NCBI GenBank assembly: GCA_029933365.1
Contig: JAOZOH010000019.1
Coordinates: 1-34,492 of the forward strand
Length of the DNA: 34,492 nucleotides
Source of the DNA: Desulfuromusa sp.
GTDB taxonomy: Bacteria > Desulfobacterota > Desulfuromonadia > Desulfuromonadales > Geopsychrobacteraceae
Direction: 5' to 3'
The notes under the pieces were generated by a model, which saw nothing but the letters and a program-made list of their open reading frames with translations, did not search any database and was not told where the DNA came from. The stretch's first letter is position 1. Each line of letters begins with the position of its first letter. Both the position numbers and the translations under genes were made by a program. This document shows, piece after piece, positions 15,787-24,476 of this stretch.

Positions 15787-18471
15787 TTAAAGTGACGTTT
15801 TTACTTCTTCAATCTCAAATACTTCAATAATATCGCCGACTTTGATATCGTTGTAATTTTCCAGGCCAATACCACATTCATATCCATTACCGACTTCCTT
15901 AACATCATCTTTGAAGCGCTTCAACGAACTTAACTTGCCCTGCCAGACAACGACACTATCCCTTACCAACCGGGTCTGGGCGTTACGTACTATCTTACCG
16001 TCGACAACATAACAGCCTGCAATCGTCCCAACACGCGAAACATGGAAAGTATCCCGAACCTCGACACGACCCAGCTCTTTTTCTTTAAGTGTCGGAGCCA
16101 GCAGTCCTTCCATTGCGTCACGGATATCGTTAACAGCATCATAGATGACTGAATAGAGGCGGATATCAACTTTTTCAGCGTCTGCCAGTGTCTTTGCCTT
16201 AGTCTCTGGACGGACATTAAAGCCGAGTACAATGGCATTTGAAGCCGTTGCCAGAGTCACATCACTTTCCGAAATTCCACCAACACCAGTATGGATAACA
16301 TTTAAGTGACATGCATCAGTCGACAGTTTTTCCAGAGCATCACGTACGGCCTCCACGGAACCTTGAACATCGGCCTTAACAATAACAGATAGTTCTTCAA
16401 CCACACCTTCCTGCATTTTGGCAAACAATTGTTCAAGTGAAACCTTACTGCTTTTTGAGAGATCAATTTCACGCTGTTTTGATTGACGGTGCTGGGAAAC
16501 ATCTTTAGCCGCTTTTTCACTTTCAACTGCGTGAAAGGTATCACCGGCATTTGGGACACCACCCAAACCAGTCACTTCCACAGGAAAAGAAGGGCCAGCC
16601 TCCTTCACCTGAGCTCCAGTTGCTGTCAGCATGGAACGCACTCGACCATAATGAAGTCCAGCAACAATAGCGTCGCCAATTTTCAAGGTGCCATCCTGAA
16701 CGAGAACCGTTGCTATCGGACCGCGACCTTTATCAAGGCGGGCTTCAACAATCGATCCTTTGGCATGTTTCGTCGGGTTAGCCTGCAATTCAAGAACTTC
16801 TGCTTGAAGCAGCACCATTTCCAGAAGCGTATCCAGGTTTGTTTGTTGCTTCGCTGAAACATCAACAAAGATAGTATCACCACCCCATTCTTCCGGGACA
16901 AGTTCATATTCGGTCAGTTCCTGCTTAACTCTCTCTGGATTTGCATTGGCTTTATCAATTTTATTAACAGCGATGATAATCGGCACACCAGCAGCCTTGG
17001 AGTGATTAATTGCTTCCTTTGTTTGTGGCATCACCCCATCATCAGCAGCCACAACTAAAATGACGATATCTGTGACTCCAGCACCACGTGCGCGCATCGC
17101 CGTAAAAGCTTCGTGACCGGGAGTATCAAGGAAGGTTATTTTTTTACCCTCTAAATCAACATCATAAGCACCAATATGCTGAGTTATTCCTCCCGCTTCA
17201 CCTTCTGTTACATTGGCCTTACGAATAGCATCGAGAAGGCTGGTTTTACCGTGGTCAACGTGACCCATGATAGTAACAACTGGCGGGCGAGGCAGAAGAT
17301 CTTCAGCCTTATCTTCCGTCACTTTGAGCGGTTCAACAGCAAGAATTGTTTCTTCATCAAAGGCGACGTTTTCAACTTCATGGTTGAATTCTGAAGCTAA
17401 AAGTGCAGCAGATTCAAAATCGAGTGGGTGGTTGATTGTGACCATAGATCCTTGACGCATCAATTCAGCAATCAGCTCTTTAGCTTTGACACCCATCCGC
17501 TTAGCTAACTCACCCACGGTAATTGAATCACTAATCCTGACAACCCTTTTTATGGCCTTACTGACGGTAACGACCGTCTGCTTAGCCTGCTTAGAGTGCT
17601 TTCCTCCACGTTTTTTCTTTTGCCCAGCACGGCCTGGCTCAAAAACTTCAACTCTTCTCCCACGGCGTGAAACACGTCCATCTTGAGCATCAGTATTCTC
17701 ATTACGCCGACCTTTAGTGCGTTTTTTACTCCGACCTTCTTTTTCAGGTAAGGGCTGATCAAGCGGTGCCATTGGGGCAGGATCAACCCGCTTATTTCCT
17801 CGACTCGGAGATGCTGCGGGGCGGACGGTTGGTTTGACTCCAGGGCGCACTGTTTTCTGTCCCGGACGTGCAGGACGTTCAGCAGGCCTTGCTCTACGTT
17901 GCCCAGCAGGAGGACGCTGTGGCAATTCAACTCGGCCTAGAATTTTAGCATGATCGCCCGTCACTTTCTCTACAGTGGGTTTTTTGACCTTTTTCACTTT
18001 TTCTGCAGAAATCGTCTCTTCTGCAGAAACCTTATTATCCACAGCAACTGGCAATTCTGCATCGACCTGCATATCTGTCTCAGGCTGCGTCATCTTTTTA
18101 TCGGTTTCTGGTAATGATTCTTCTTTGGAAGGAGTCTCCTCCGGCGTAGGCACGAGGGTTTCTTCCTTAGCAGCTTTCACTGGAGGTTCTATGACAGATT
18201 CAGATGCAGTGGGTTCTGCTACAGCAGGTTTTTCCTTAACAGGAGCACGCACAACCGTCCGCCGGCGCCGAATAATTCCCGGTTTTATCCTGGCTTCCTC
18301 AATTTTTTCCTCAGGAGGATTATTGAAATCTTCAAACCTTTGTAAGTCTTCCTCAGCCAGAGAACTTGAATGGGACGCTACTTCAATTCCAGCTTCACCC
18401 AGCTTAGCCAGCAACTCTTTACTTTCGAGACCCATTGTCTTTGCGAGTTCGTGTACTCTTACCTTGCCCAT
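15787..18471 (-). CDS. infB: Translation initiation factor IF-2
   Basis: An 894-residue GTPase that places fMet-tRNA on the 30S and drives subunit joining. An IF2_N module (1-50) is followed by a long, low-complexity Glu/Pro/Lys/Arg linker (about 55-300). A second IF2_N module follows (about 315-360). The G domain starts with GHVDHGKT (403-410) and DTPGHE (449-454), with NKID further on. Domains II-IV run to the C-terminus. The ATG at 18471 overlaps the ylxR stop (TGATG) and has GGGAG 5 bases upstream. The charged linker is longer than in minimal IF2s but normal for Deltaproteobacteria. Confidence 0.98.
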   Translation of the reverse strand: MGKVRVHELAKTMGLESKELLAKLGEAGIEVASHSSSLAEEDLQRFEDFNNPPEEKIEEARIKPGIIRRRRTVVRAPVKEKPAVAEPTASESVIEPPVKAAKEETLVPTPEETPSKEESLPETDKKMTQPETDMQVDAELPVAVDNKVSAEETISAEKVKKVKKPTVEKVTGDHAKILGRVELPQRPPAGQRRARPAERPARPGQKTVRPGVKPTVRPAASPSRGNKRVDPAPMAPLDQPLPEKEGRSKKRTKGRRNENTDAQDGRVSRRGRRVEVFEPGRAGQKKKRGGKHSKQAKQTVVTVSKAIKRVVRISDSITVGELAKRMGVKAKELIAELMRQGSMVTINHPLDFESAALLASEFNHEVENVAFDEETILAVEPLKVTEDKAEDLLPRPPVVTIMGHVDHGKTSLLDAIRKANVTEGEAGGITQHIGAYDVDLEGKKITFLDTPGHEAFTAMRARGAGVTDIVILVVAADDGVMPQTKEAINHSKAAGVPIIIAVNKIDKANANPERVKQELTEYELVPEEWGGDTIFVDVSAKQQTNLDTLLEMVLLQAEVLELQANPTKHAKGSIVEARLDKGRGPIATVLVQDGTLKIGDAIVAGLHYGRVRSMLTATGAQVKEAGPSFPVEVTGLGGVPNAGDTFHAVESEKAAKDVSQHRQSKQREIDLSKSSKVSLEQLFAKMQEGVVEELSVIVKADVQGSVEAVRDALEKLSTDACHLNVIHTGVGGISESDVTLATASNAIVLGFNVRPETKAKTLADAEKVDIRLYSVIYDAVNDIRDAMEGLLAPTLKEKELGRVEVRDTFHVSRVGTIAGCYVVDGKIVRNAQTRLVRDSVVVWQGKLSSLKRFKDDVKEVGNGYECGIGLENYNDIKVGDIIEVFEIEEVKTSL

Positions 18472-19067
18472 CAATTCTCCCTTACCAGTTGCCCGTATCT
18501 GTGCAGTTCGTTTAATAGCGAATCGGCTAACAAACCAGCCTTAACCGCTATAACACTTCGCTCTTCTTTACCAAGCAACTGCCCAATCATTTGCTTGTTA
18601 TATAAATGGGCAGTAGAGATTTGTTCTCTTTCTGCCAATGCTTCAATCTTTTTTCCAATTCCAGGCGAGATATCATCAGCAATGATAACTACAGCAATGG
18701 ATGATTTTTTTCTCAGTGTATCGATGATCATGTTGCTGCCAGAAATAAGTTGCCCCGACTTGCGTGACATCCCGATCAAACTTGTAATTTTCTGGTTAAC
18801 CGCTGCGATCAATTGATCCATTAATACAGCTGCATCAACTGCACATTCTCTTCCTTTAAAGCAACGCTTAAAACAATTTTTCTTTACCGCATCCAGCACA
18901 CATTGTGTTGCAAAACACGTATAAGCTCCGCGACCAGGCAGATGCTGACGATAATCAACCAGAACCGCTCCATCTGGAGCGACAACATAACGGACCAGTT
19001 GTTTTTTGTCTTTCGTCTGTCGACAGGCAATACAGGTGCGCTGCGGACCTTTTTCTTTAACGACCAT
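18471..19067 (-). CDS. ylxR: YlxR (DUF448) fused to an L7Ae/YlxQ-like RNA-binding domain
   Basis: A 198-residue two-domain protein. Residues ~8-80 are YlxR/RnpM-like (RTCIACRQ at 10-17, GRGAYTC at 45-51). Residues ~92-190 look like an L7Ae/L30e-type domain ([22 protein letters not shown]), corresponding to YlxQ, which is a separate gene in Bacillus. YlxR/RnpM has been reported to bind RNase P RNA; the fusion's role here is not known. The ATG at 19067 is chosen over a TTG at 19085 that overlaps the nusA stop, because only the ATG precedes conserved residues; neither has a good ribosome site. Between nusA and infB as expected. Confidence 0.9.
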   Translation of the reverse strand: MVVKEKGPQRTCIACRQTKDKKQLVRYVVAPDGAVLVDYRQHLPGRGAYTCFATQCVLDAVKKNCFKRCFKGRECAVDAAVLMDQLIAAVNQKITSLIGMSRKSGQLISGSNMIIDTLRKKSSIAVVIIADDISPGIGKKIEALAEREQISTAHLYNKQMIGQLLGKEERSVIAVKAGLLADSLLNELHRYGQLVREN

Positions 19068-19081
19068 AATGGATGATAAAA

Positions 19082-20275
19082 TCAATCCTCAATTTCACTG
19101 GGTGGTTCCTCTGTAGGAACCTTCTCTTTATTTTCCTCAACTTCTTCAGAGCTTACCTGGTCCAAATTACTTTCATCGGCAGCCTCAGTGAGGGGATCGC
19201 TTTCCTCTGTGACCTCCGGAGCAGTTTCTGCTTGTTCCTCCTCCTGAGCACGCGTTTCACTCTTAATATCGATCTTCCAGCCAATCAATTTTGCGGCAAG
19301 ACGAACATTCTGCCCTTTCTTTCCAATTGCCAGAGACAATTGATCATCGGGGACAATAATTTCCATCGTTTGGCCTTCATCATCAATATACACTCTGGAA
19401 ACATCTGCAGGGGCAAGAGCCGCACAGGCAAAACGAGCTGGATCTGGTGTCCAGGGAATAATATCAATTCGCTCACCGCGCAATTCGGTGACCACATTCT
19501 GCACCCTTGAACCACGCATGCCAACACAAGCACCCACCGGATCGACATCAATATCGTGAGAAACAACCGCAATTTTTGCTCGACTACCGGGTTCACGGAC
19601 GGCAGCTTTAATCTCAACAATACCTTCTGCAACCTCAGGGACTTCAGAACTGAAAAGAGAAATCAGCAAGCCTGGGTGGGTACGCGAAAGGATAATCTGT
19701 GGCCCCTTGGATGACATTTTAACTTCAGAAATATAAGCGCGGACACGATCGGATTGGCGATAATTCTCCCGTGGAGCCTGCTCCCGATTTGGCAACAGCG
19801 CTTCAGCTCGGCCCAGATCGACGATCAAATCACCACGTTCGTAGCGTCTAACGATACCATTAACAATTTCACCGACTCGATCTTTAAACTCGTTGTAGAC
19901 ACCTTCACGCTCAGCTTCGCGGACTTTCTGGATAATAACCTGCTTAGCCGTTTGTGCAGCAATGCGGCTGAAACTGCCAGCATCAAGCATCATTCCAAGG
20001 GAATCATCAATTTCAACATCAGGATCGACTTCTCGCGCTTCCTCTAAATCTATTTCCTTATATGAATCGACAACTTCATCGACAACAGTCACAAATTCAA
20101 AAACTTCGACCTCACCAATTTCTTCGTTGAAATGGGCCTCAAGATCGCGAGTGTTCCTGAACTTCTTGTTTGCAGCAGACAGGACAGCAGATTCGAGAGC
20201 GTCTACCAGCACGTCACGATTGATGCCTTTGTCCTTAACCACCTGATCGATGATGTGATTGAGGTTACCAACCAT
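19082..20275 (-). CDS. nusA: Transcription termination/antitermination factor NusA
   Basis: A 397-residue NusA: an N-terminal RNA-polymerase-binding domain (1-125), an S1 domain (about 135-198), and two KH domains (about 200-345; [16 protein letters not shown] and [16 protein letters not shown]). It lacks the two C-terminal acidic repeats of E. coli NusA and ends instead in a ~50-residue Glu-rich acidic tail. It promotes pausing and hairpin termination and helps antitermination. In Bacillus, NusA controls its own operon through a leader terminator; a candidate terminator precedes rimP here. Confidence 0.97.
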   Translation of the reverse strand: MVGNLNHIIDQVVKDKGINRDVLVDALESAVLSAANKKFRNTRDLEAHFNEEIGEVEVFEFVTVVDEVVDSYKEIDLEEAREVDPDVEIDDSLGMMLDAGSFSRIAAQTAKQVIIQKVREAEREGVYNEFKDRVGEIVNGIVRRYERGDLIVDLGRAEALLPNREQAPRENYRQSDRVRAYISEVKMSSKGPQIILSRTHPGLLISLFSSEVPEVAEGIVEIKAAVREPGSRAKIAVVSHDIDVDPVGACVGMRGSRVQNVVTELRGERIDIIPWTPDPARFACAALAPADVSRVYIDDEGQTMEIIVPDDQLSLAIGKKGQNVRLAAKLIGWKIDIKSETRAQEEEQAETAPEVTEESDPLTEAADESNLDQVSSEEVEENKEKVPTEEPPSEIED

Positions 20276-20353
20276 CCGACATACCCCTTATAAAGTGTTT
20301 TGGCCGACACACAATGGCAGCCAGTGATTATTTATTGAATCAATGCTAAAGAT

Positions 20354-20833
20354 TCAAAACTCAAATTTCAGATTTGCTTTATCTATCTGATGCAATGCAA
20401 TATGAATTGCATCAACGTCATTTTTTAATTTCAGCAACACATCGCCCCCCTCAACTCCGGACAAAGTGCCAACAAACGTTTTGTGATTTTTCCCGCTGCC
20501 AGCAGGGTCAATAGCATCCAGTGTTTTAATTTGAGCGAGCTGACCAGAAAAACGTTCAAAATCTTTTGTTTTCTTTAATGGCCGCTCAATTCCAGGTGAA
20601 GAAACCTCAAGATTATATGCAGTGCTGGGGATATTCTCAACATCAAGCAGCGAACTAATTTCACGGCTCGCCGTTGCACAGTCATCCAAATTGATACCGC
20701 CATCTTTATCCAGAAAAAATCTCAGCACCCAGCCTCGTTGTTCACGCTGATACTCAAGGTCAACCAATTCACAACCCAGATCTTCAAGTAGTGGTTGAAC
20801 CAGTTTTTCAATTTGTTCCGTAACTTGTGCCAC
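20354..20833 (-). CDS. rimP: Ribosome maturation factor RimP
   Basis: A 159-residue 30S assembly factor. LVQPLLEDLGCELVDLEYQREQRGWVLRFFLDKDGGINLDDC and the YNLEVSSPGIERPLKKTKDFERF motif are characteristic. The start is GTG at 20833 with AGAGG 5 bases upstream. First gene of the nusA-infB unit, 78 bases before nusA, and immediately downstream of a terminator-like hairpin. Confidence 0.96.
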   Translation of the reverse strand: MAQVTEQIEKLVQPLLEDLGCELVDLEYQREQRGWVLRFFLDKDGGINLDDCATASREISSLLDVENIPSTAYNLEVSSPGIERPLKKTKDFERFSGQLAQIKTLDAIDPAGSGKNHKTFVGTLSGVEGGDVLLKLKNDVDAIHIALHQIDKANLKFEF

Positions 20834-20850
20834 AGCAGCCTCTGGATAAT

Positions 20851-20877
20851 AAAAAAAGCGAGCCAGGGCTCACTTTC
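20851..20877 (-). terminator. Intrinsic-terminator hairpin directly upstream of rimP; possible NusA-dependent attenuator
   Basis: On the minus strand AAAGTGAGC pairs with GCTCGCTTT (one G-T) around a CCTG loop, running into a seven-T tract that ends 18 bases before the rimP GTG. It lies 237 bases after the previous gene, so it is much closer to rimP than to anything it would need to terminate. Either it ends the apgM-trmJ-hypothetical transcript or it attenuates rimP-nusA. B. subtilis nusA is controlled by such a leader terminator. Confidence 0.8.
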
Positions 20878-20887
20878 TAAGGTACAA

Positions 20888-20916
20888 CATTAAAACCGTT
20901 ACTGTTTAGCACTCAA
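20888..20916 (-). promoter_or_regulatory. Weak candidate promoter for the rimP-nusA operon
   Basis: TTGAGT, a 17-base spacer and TTAATG on the minus strand, ending about 10 bases before the leader hairpin. The -10 match is poor. The rest of the 280-base gene-free gap (20834-21113) shows no other structure or RNA gene I can support. Confidence 0.25.
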
Positions 20917-21113
20917 AATCTCTAAAAGCAAGTAGAATTTTAACTATTACCTGAATCAGTGAATACTCGACGGCAAATAGCACAAGTCATTGAATTGCCT
21001 AAATGACTCAAAAATCACCGCTGAACCTCTGGGTGCAGCTTAGATTTTGGAACCGCTTATTCAATCCAAGCACTTGCACTCTTTTATCTGCCACCTACTC
21101 ACTGATCCAGGTA

Positions 21114-21482
21114 TTATTGGTAATAAGTGCTGCGTTTTGTTTTGTTCTGTAACTCTCTACGCAACAGATTCTCTGCAAAGTTCTTCTTTTTCAGATAGTT
21201 CTCAACCGTTTCAATAAAATCAACAATCAGTTCATGAGTAACTATTTCAACAAGGCTGGTGACAACTCCCATTCGCTCAAGGGATTTTTTATATTTAATA
21301 TTGCCCGAATAAGATGCTGCAAATTCTTGTAAATCTGCAGGCAAAGTAGCCGTATCAAATGAAATCGTTGCGATAGCATTTATTTTTAGCCGATGGAAAT
21401 CCCCAAAATAACGATTATTCTGATCAAAAAAATCAACCACAACACCGCCACCCAATCTTCTTGTATGAAAGGGTTTATTCAC
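21114..21482 (-). CDS. Conserved-looking hypothetical protein
   Basis: A 122-residue soluble protein with no signal peptide, membrane segment or domain I recognise. The N-terminal RRLGGGVVVDFFDQNNRYFGDFHRLKINAIATISF looks like two or three beta strands with a conserved turn; the C-terminal half is helical and Lys/Glu-rich. The start is GTG at 21482, overlapping trmJ by 8 bases, which supports it being a real coupled gene. Last gene of the apgM-trmJ group. Function unknown. Confidence 0.7.
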   Translation of the reverse strand: MNKPFHTRRLGGGVVVDFFDQNNRYFGDFHRLKINAIATISFDTATLPADLQEFAASYSGNIKYKKSLERMGVVTSLVEIVTHELIVDFIETVENYLKKKNFAENLLRRELQNKTKRSTYYQ

Positions 21483-22263
21483 TATTCTCTTTCAATGTTT
21501 TTCGCTTTATTTTCTGGCCAGTACAGAGATCTATCTGATTGAACAGGCCTCGTAAAATTCTCACTTCGCGATCATTAAGCCCCGAACGATTAAGGATACG
21601 CCGGAAACTACGCAGAATATGATCCGGGTTTTGTGGATCAAGATAGCCGATATCGAGCAGTGATTGACGCATATGTTGGTACATAGATTCCAGGGTTTCA
21701 TTGCTTGCAAAATTTTTGCGTCCAGACGTTTGCCCGGTAAAGCTTCCTCTGGCCTTACTCACTTCATAGAGGCAAAGTGAAACGGCCTGTGCCAAATTCA
21801 TCGATGGCAGGTTTTCGTCAGTTGGAATGGTGATAAAATGCTGGCAAAGATCCAATTCAGAGGTAAATAACCCTCGGTCTTCACGACCAAAAACCAAAGC
21901 AACCGAATCTCTTTGCGCAACTGGTACGAGACGTTTTGCCGCTTCACTCGGATGTAACAGTCCCTCACGATAACGACCAAATCGGCGAGTTGTCCCGAAA
22001 CTCAATTTGCAACCGCCAAGGGCATCCTCAAGACAGTTAAAAATACGTGCATTTTCCAAAACTGTTGCCGCTTTAACCGCCATCAATCGTGCGTCATTCG
22101 ACAGATGATCTACCTGGGGATTGACCAGGCGCAAATCAGTAAAACCAAAATTCAGCATCGCCCGGCAGACAGAACCAATATTCAGAGGCCCTTGCGGTTC
22201 AACTAAAACAACTGCAAGCTGTATTTTTTCTTGATGCTCTAATTCTTCAGCCTCAGCTTTCAT
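21475..22263 (-). CDS. trmJ: TrmJ-type tRNA (Cm32/Um32) 2'-O-methyltransferase
   Basis: A 262-residue SPOUT (TrmH/SpoU) methyltransferase. Motif 1 is EPQGPLNIGSVCRAMLNFGF; motif 2 is VALVFGREDRGL; motif 3, the knot, is PSMNLAQAVSLCLYE. The C-terminal helical extension (about 80 residues) is the TrmJ type that contacts the anticodon stem-loop. I choose the ATG at 22263 over a TTG at 22275; both overlap the apgM stop, so translation is coupled. Other SpoU paralogues cannot be fully excluded, but length and C-terminus favour TrmJ. Confidence 0.88.
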   Translation of the reverse strand: MKAEAEELEHQEKIQLAVVLVEPQGPLNIGSVCRAMLNFGFTDLRLVNPQVDHLSNDARLMAVKAATVLENARIFNCLEDALGGCKLSFGTTRRFGRYREGLLHPSEAAKRLVPVAQRDSVALVFGREDRGLFTSELDLCQHFITIPTDENLPSMNLAQAVSLCLYEVSKARGSFTGQTSGRKNFASNETLESMYQHMRQSLLDIGYLDPQNPDHILRSFRRILNRSGLNDREVRILRGLFNQIDLCTGQKIKRKTLKENSE

Positions 22264-23461
22264 CACGTTTATCAATCAACATGGAGAGGAGTTGATGACC
22301 TGGGATGATCTCACCGCAGCGCGCGGCCTCTGCTTCGGAATAGGCTGTTGCCTGAGAATCTTCAATATGACGTGAGTCAAACAAAATATAGGGAACCGGA
22401 TCAGAGGTATGGGTTCTCTTTTCAACCGGGGTTGGGTGATCTGGAGTCACCAGAATTCGGCAATCACCAATCTTTGAAATATTTTCAACAATAGTTCCAA
22501 CGACGTCACGGTCAAAGCTTTCAATCGCTTCAATTTTTTCTTTTATCAAGCCGCCATGACCAGCTTCATCAGGTGCTTCCACGTGAACATAGACAAAATC
22601 AGATTCTTGCAGAGCATTAACAGCATACTCTGCTTTGCCACGATAGTTGGTATCAAGGTAGCCGGTCGCCCCAGGAACCTCAATAATATTCAGCCCGGCA
22701 TTGACCCCAACCCCTCTGATCAGATCGACGGCAGAAATAACCGATCCAGTCAAATCATAACGCTGTCGGTAGGTCTCCATAATCGGTTTACGACCATGCC
22801 CCCAGAACCAGACTGAATTAGCGGGCAACTTTTGCTCAGCAACTCGTTGGTTGTTCACTGGATGGCTATTCAGCAACATTTGTGCAGAATTGGTCAAATC
22901 CTGTAAAATATCAGCCCCATCCCCTTGGGGTAAATGGCCTTCAATACTGTAGGTGGAAATATCGTGAGGCGGAGTAAAAGTGAGCTGATCTTTACCATTC
23001 TTCCAAACCATGAGATGACGATAGGAAACTCCGGGATAAAAATCAAACTCATCACCCCCTAGCTCATCCTGCAAGGTCTCAATCAATAATTTAGATTCGG
23101 CAGTAGAAATGTGCCCAGCTGAAAAATCTCCCATATAAAGTTTGCCGTAGTGAGCTTCCAACCAGACAAAATTCAGTCGAAAAGCAACATCTTCAGGGCC
23201 AAGCTCAACTCCCATACTAGCCGCCTCTAGAGGTGAACGTCCCGAATAACACTCAGCCGGGTCATAACCAAAGACGGAAAGATTTGCGACGTCACTCCCG
23301 GGTGGATAACCTTCTGGCACAGTTGCTGCCAAGCCAATTTTTCCGGTTTGACTGAGTTGGTCCATATAGGGTGTGTTTGCAAATTGAAGTGGGGTTTTTC
23401 CACCAAGCTCGGCAATCGGCTCATCGGCCATGCCATCACCAAGTAATATTATATATTTCAT
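22253..23461 (-). CDS. apgM: ApgM-family cofactor-independent phosphoglycerate mutase (or proposed homoserine kinase)
   Basis: A 402-residue alkaline-phosphatase-superfamily protein of the archaeal-type ApgM group. LLGDGMADEP (7-15) carries the first metal-binding Asp. PPGSDVANLSVFGYDP (53-68) contains Ser56, the likely phospho-acceptor. The C-terminal TPDHPTPVEKRTHTSDPVPY has further metal ligands. Family members interconvert 3- and 2-phosphoglycerate, but a bacterial subgroup with this sequence style has been proposed from gene context to act as homoserine kinase. There is no threonine or glycolysis gene nearby to decide. Overlaps trmJ. Confidence 0.88.
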   Translation of the reverse strand: MKYIILLGDGMADEPIAELGGKTPLQFANTPYMDQLSQTGKIGLAATVPEGYPPGSDVANLSVFGYDPAECYSGRSPLEAASMGVELGPEDVAFRLNFVWLEAHYGKLYMGDFSAGHISTAESKLLIETLQDELGGDEFDFYPGVSYRHLMVWKNGKDQLTFTPPHDISTYSIEGHLPQGDGADILQDLTNSAQMLLNSHPVNNQRVAEQKLPANSVWFWGHGRKPIMETYRQRYDLTGSVISAVDLIRGVGVNAGLNIIEVPGATGYLDTNYRGKAEYAVNALQESDFVYVHVEAPDEAGHGGLIKEKIEAIESFDRDVVGTIVENISKIGDCRILVTPDHPTPVEKRTHTSDPVPYILFDSRHIEDSQATAYSEAEAARCGEIIPGHQLLSMLIDKRDES

Positions 23462-23484
23462 CTCTTTTTCAACCTTTACTGTGG

Positions 23485-24375
23485 TTATCCTCGCGGATGA
23501 TATTGCGCGTGAATTTTCTGTAAGCGTTCCTGAATAACATGTGTGTATATCTGAGTTGTCGAAATATCTGCATGTCCTAACATTGTCTGCACAGAACGCA
23601 GATCCGCACCATTTTCAAGCAGATGGGTTGCAAATGAATGACGCAGCATATGTGGATAAACTTTTTGTTTAATACCAGCCTTTATTGCATGGTTCTTAAT
23701 TATTTTCCAGAAGCCCTGCCGACTGAGTCCCTTTCCACGTGAATTTAAGAATACCTCTTCACTGGAAAGATTTTTCAACAATTTCAGTCGTCCATTCTGC
23801 AGGTATTCATTTAAAATTTCAATAGCGACATCACCCAGAGGGATGAGTCGTTGCTTAGACCCCTTACCAAAGGCGTTGAGACAGCCTATATCAAGTTTTA
23901 AATCTCCTAAACGCAATCCAACCAGCTCTGACACACGCATGCCGGTCGCATAGAGAACTTCAAGCAGCGCCCGATCCCTTGCTGCTATGGGGCTGGTACC
24001 GACTGGAGACTGTAACAAACGCTCAACATCTTTTTGTGATAATAGCTTTGGCAACACAGATAAAGAGCGGGGAGCCTCAATCAATGCCGAAGGGTCATGC
24101 TCTGCATACTTTTCCTGCAGTAAAAAACGATGGAAACTGCGCAGTGTGCTTAACACACGAGCCCTGCTCCGTGGAGAGATACCATTGTTTTTCAAAAAAG
24201 TCAGATAGTTCAGCAGCATCAGCTGACGGATAGCCGCAGGATTGTCGATTTTTTCATGTTTTTTCAGATATCTGGAATAGGAAGTAAGATCCCGAGCGTA
24301 GGCACTCAGGGTATTATCTGAAAGACCCTTTTCGACAGCTAAAAAGTTAAAAAAATAATCGAGATATTGATCCAT
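23485..24375 (-). CDS. xerD: Site-specific tyrosine recombinase XerD
   Basis: A 296-residue Xer recombinase that resolves chromosome dimers at dif with XerC and FtsK. A SAM-like core-binding domain (1-95) is followed by the catalytic domain with Arg147 (TGMRVSEL), His242-x-x-Arg245 (HMLRHSFATHLLE), His268 (LGHAD) and the nucleophile Tyr277 (IYTHV). The QTMLGHADISTTQIYTHV end is XerD-like. The ATG at 24375 has AGG six bases upstream; ten extra in-frame upstream residues lack conservation. Length and the stable core neighbourhood argue against a mobile-element integrase. No dif site was seen here. Confidence 0.93.
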   Translation of the reverse strand: MDQYLDYFFNFLAVEKGLSDNTLSAYARDLTSYSRYLKKHEKIDNPAAIRQLMLLNYLTFLKNNGISPRSRARVLSTLRSFHRFLLQEKYAEHDPSALIEAPRSLSVLPKLLSQKDVERLLQSPVGTSPIAARDRALLEVLYATGMRVSELVGLRLGDLKLDIGCLNAFGKGSKQRLIPLGDVAIEILNEYLQNGRLKLLKNLSSEEVFLNSRGKGLSRQGFWKIIKNHAIKAGIKQKVYPHMLRHSFATHLLENGADLRSVQTMLGHADISTTQIYTHVIQERLQKIHAQYHPRG

Positions 24376-24396
24376 ATCAACCTGCAGTGAAAAGTG

Positions 24397-24470
24397 GCAA
24401 AACAAGGCTGAAGGTGTTTAGGCTGTAGATTTTGAACCTACTTTCAGCCTACAGTCTATCTCCCTACAGC
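24397..24470. repeat. Intergenic repeat copy B (3' end of glnD)
   Basis: About 74 bases starting GCAAAACAAGG, related to copy A at 13189-13255. It carries GGCTGAAG / CTTTCAGCC and GGCTGTAG / CTACAGCC inverted pairs in interleaved order, so it can form alternative stems or, in principle, a pseudoknot in the RNA. It starts 6 bases past the glnD stop and fills the glnD-xerD gap. Confidence 0.65.
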
Positions 24471-24476
24471 CCACTC

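Noticed and set aside
17975..18544. 189-codon plus-strand frame opposite infB and ylxR
   Set aside because: Ser/Thr/Val-rich shadow of the biased Glu/Pro/Lys linker of IF2 on the other strand; no ribosome site or homology.
20880..21113. A structured RNA such as 6S RNA between the hypothetical gene and rimP
   Set aside because: I could not find complementary ends or a central bubble; only the short terminator near rimP is convincing.
23485..24375. Tyrosine recombinase as sign of an integrated element
   Set aside because: Length, motifs and neighbours fit housekeeping XerD; there are no att-like repeats or cargo genes.
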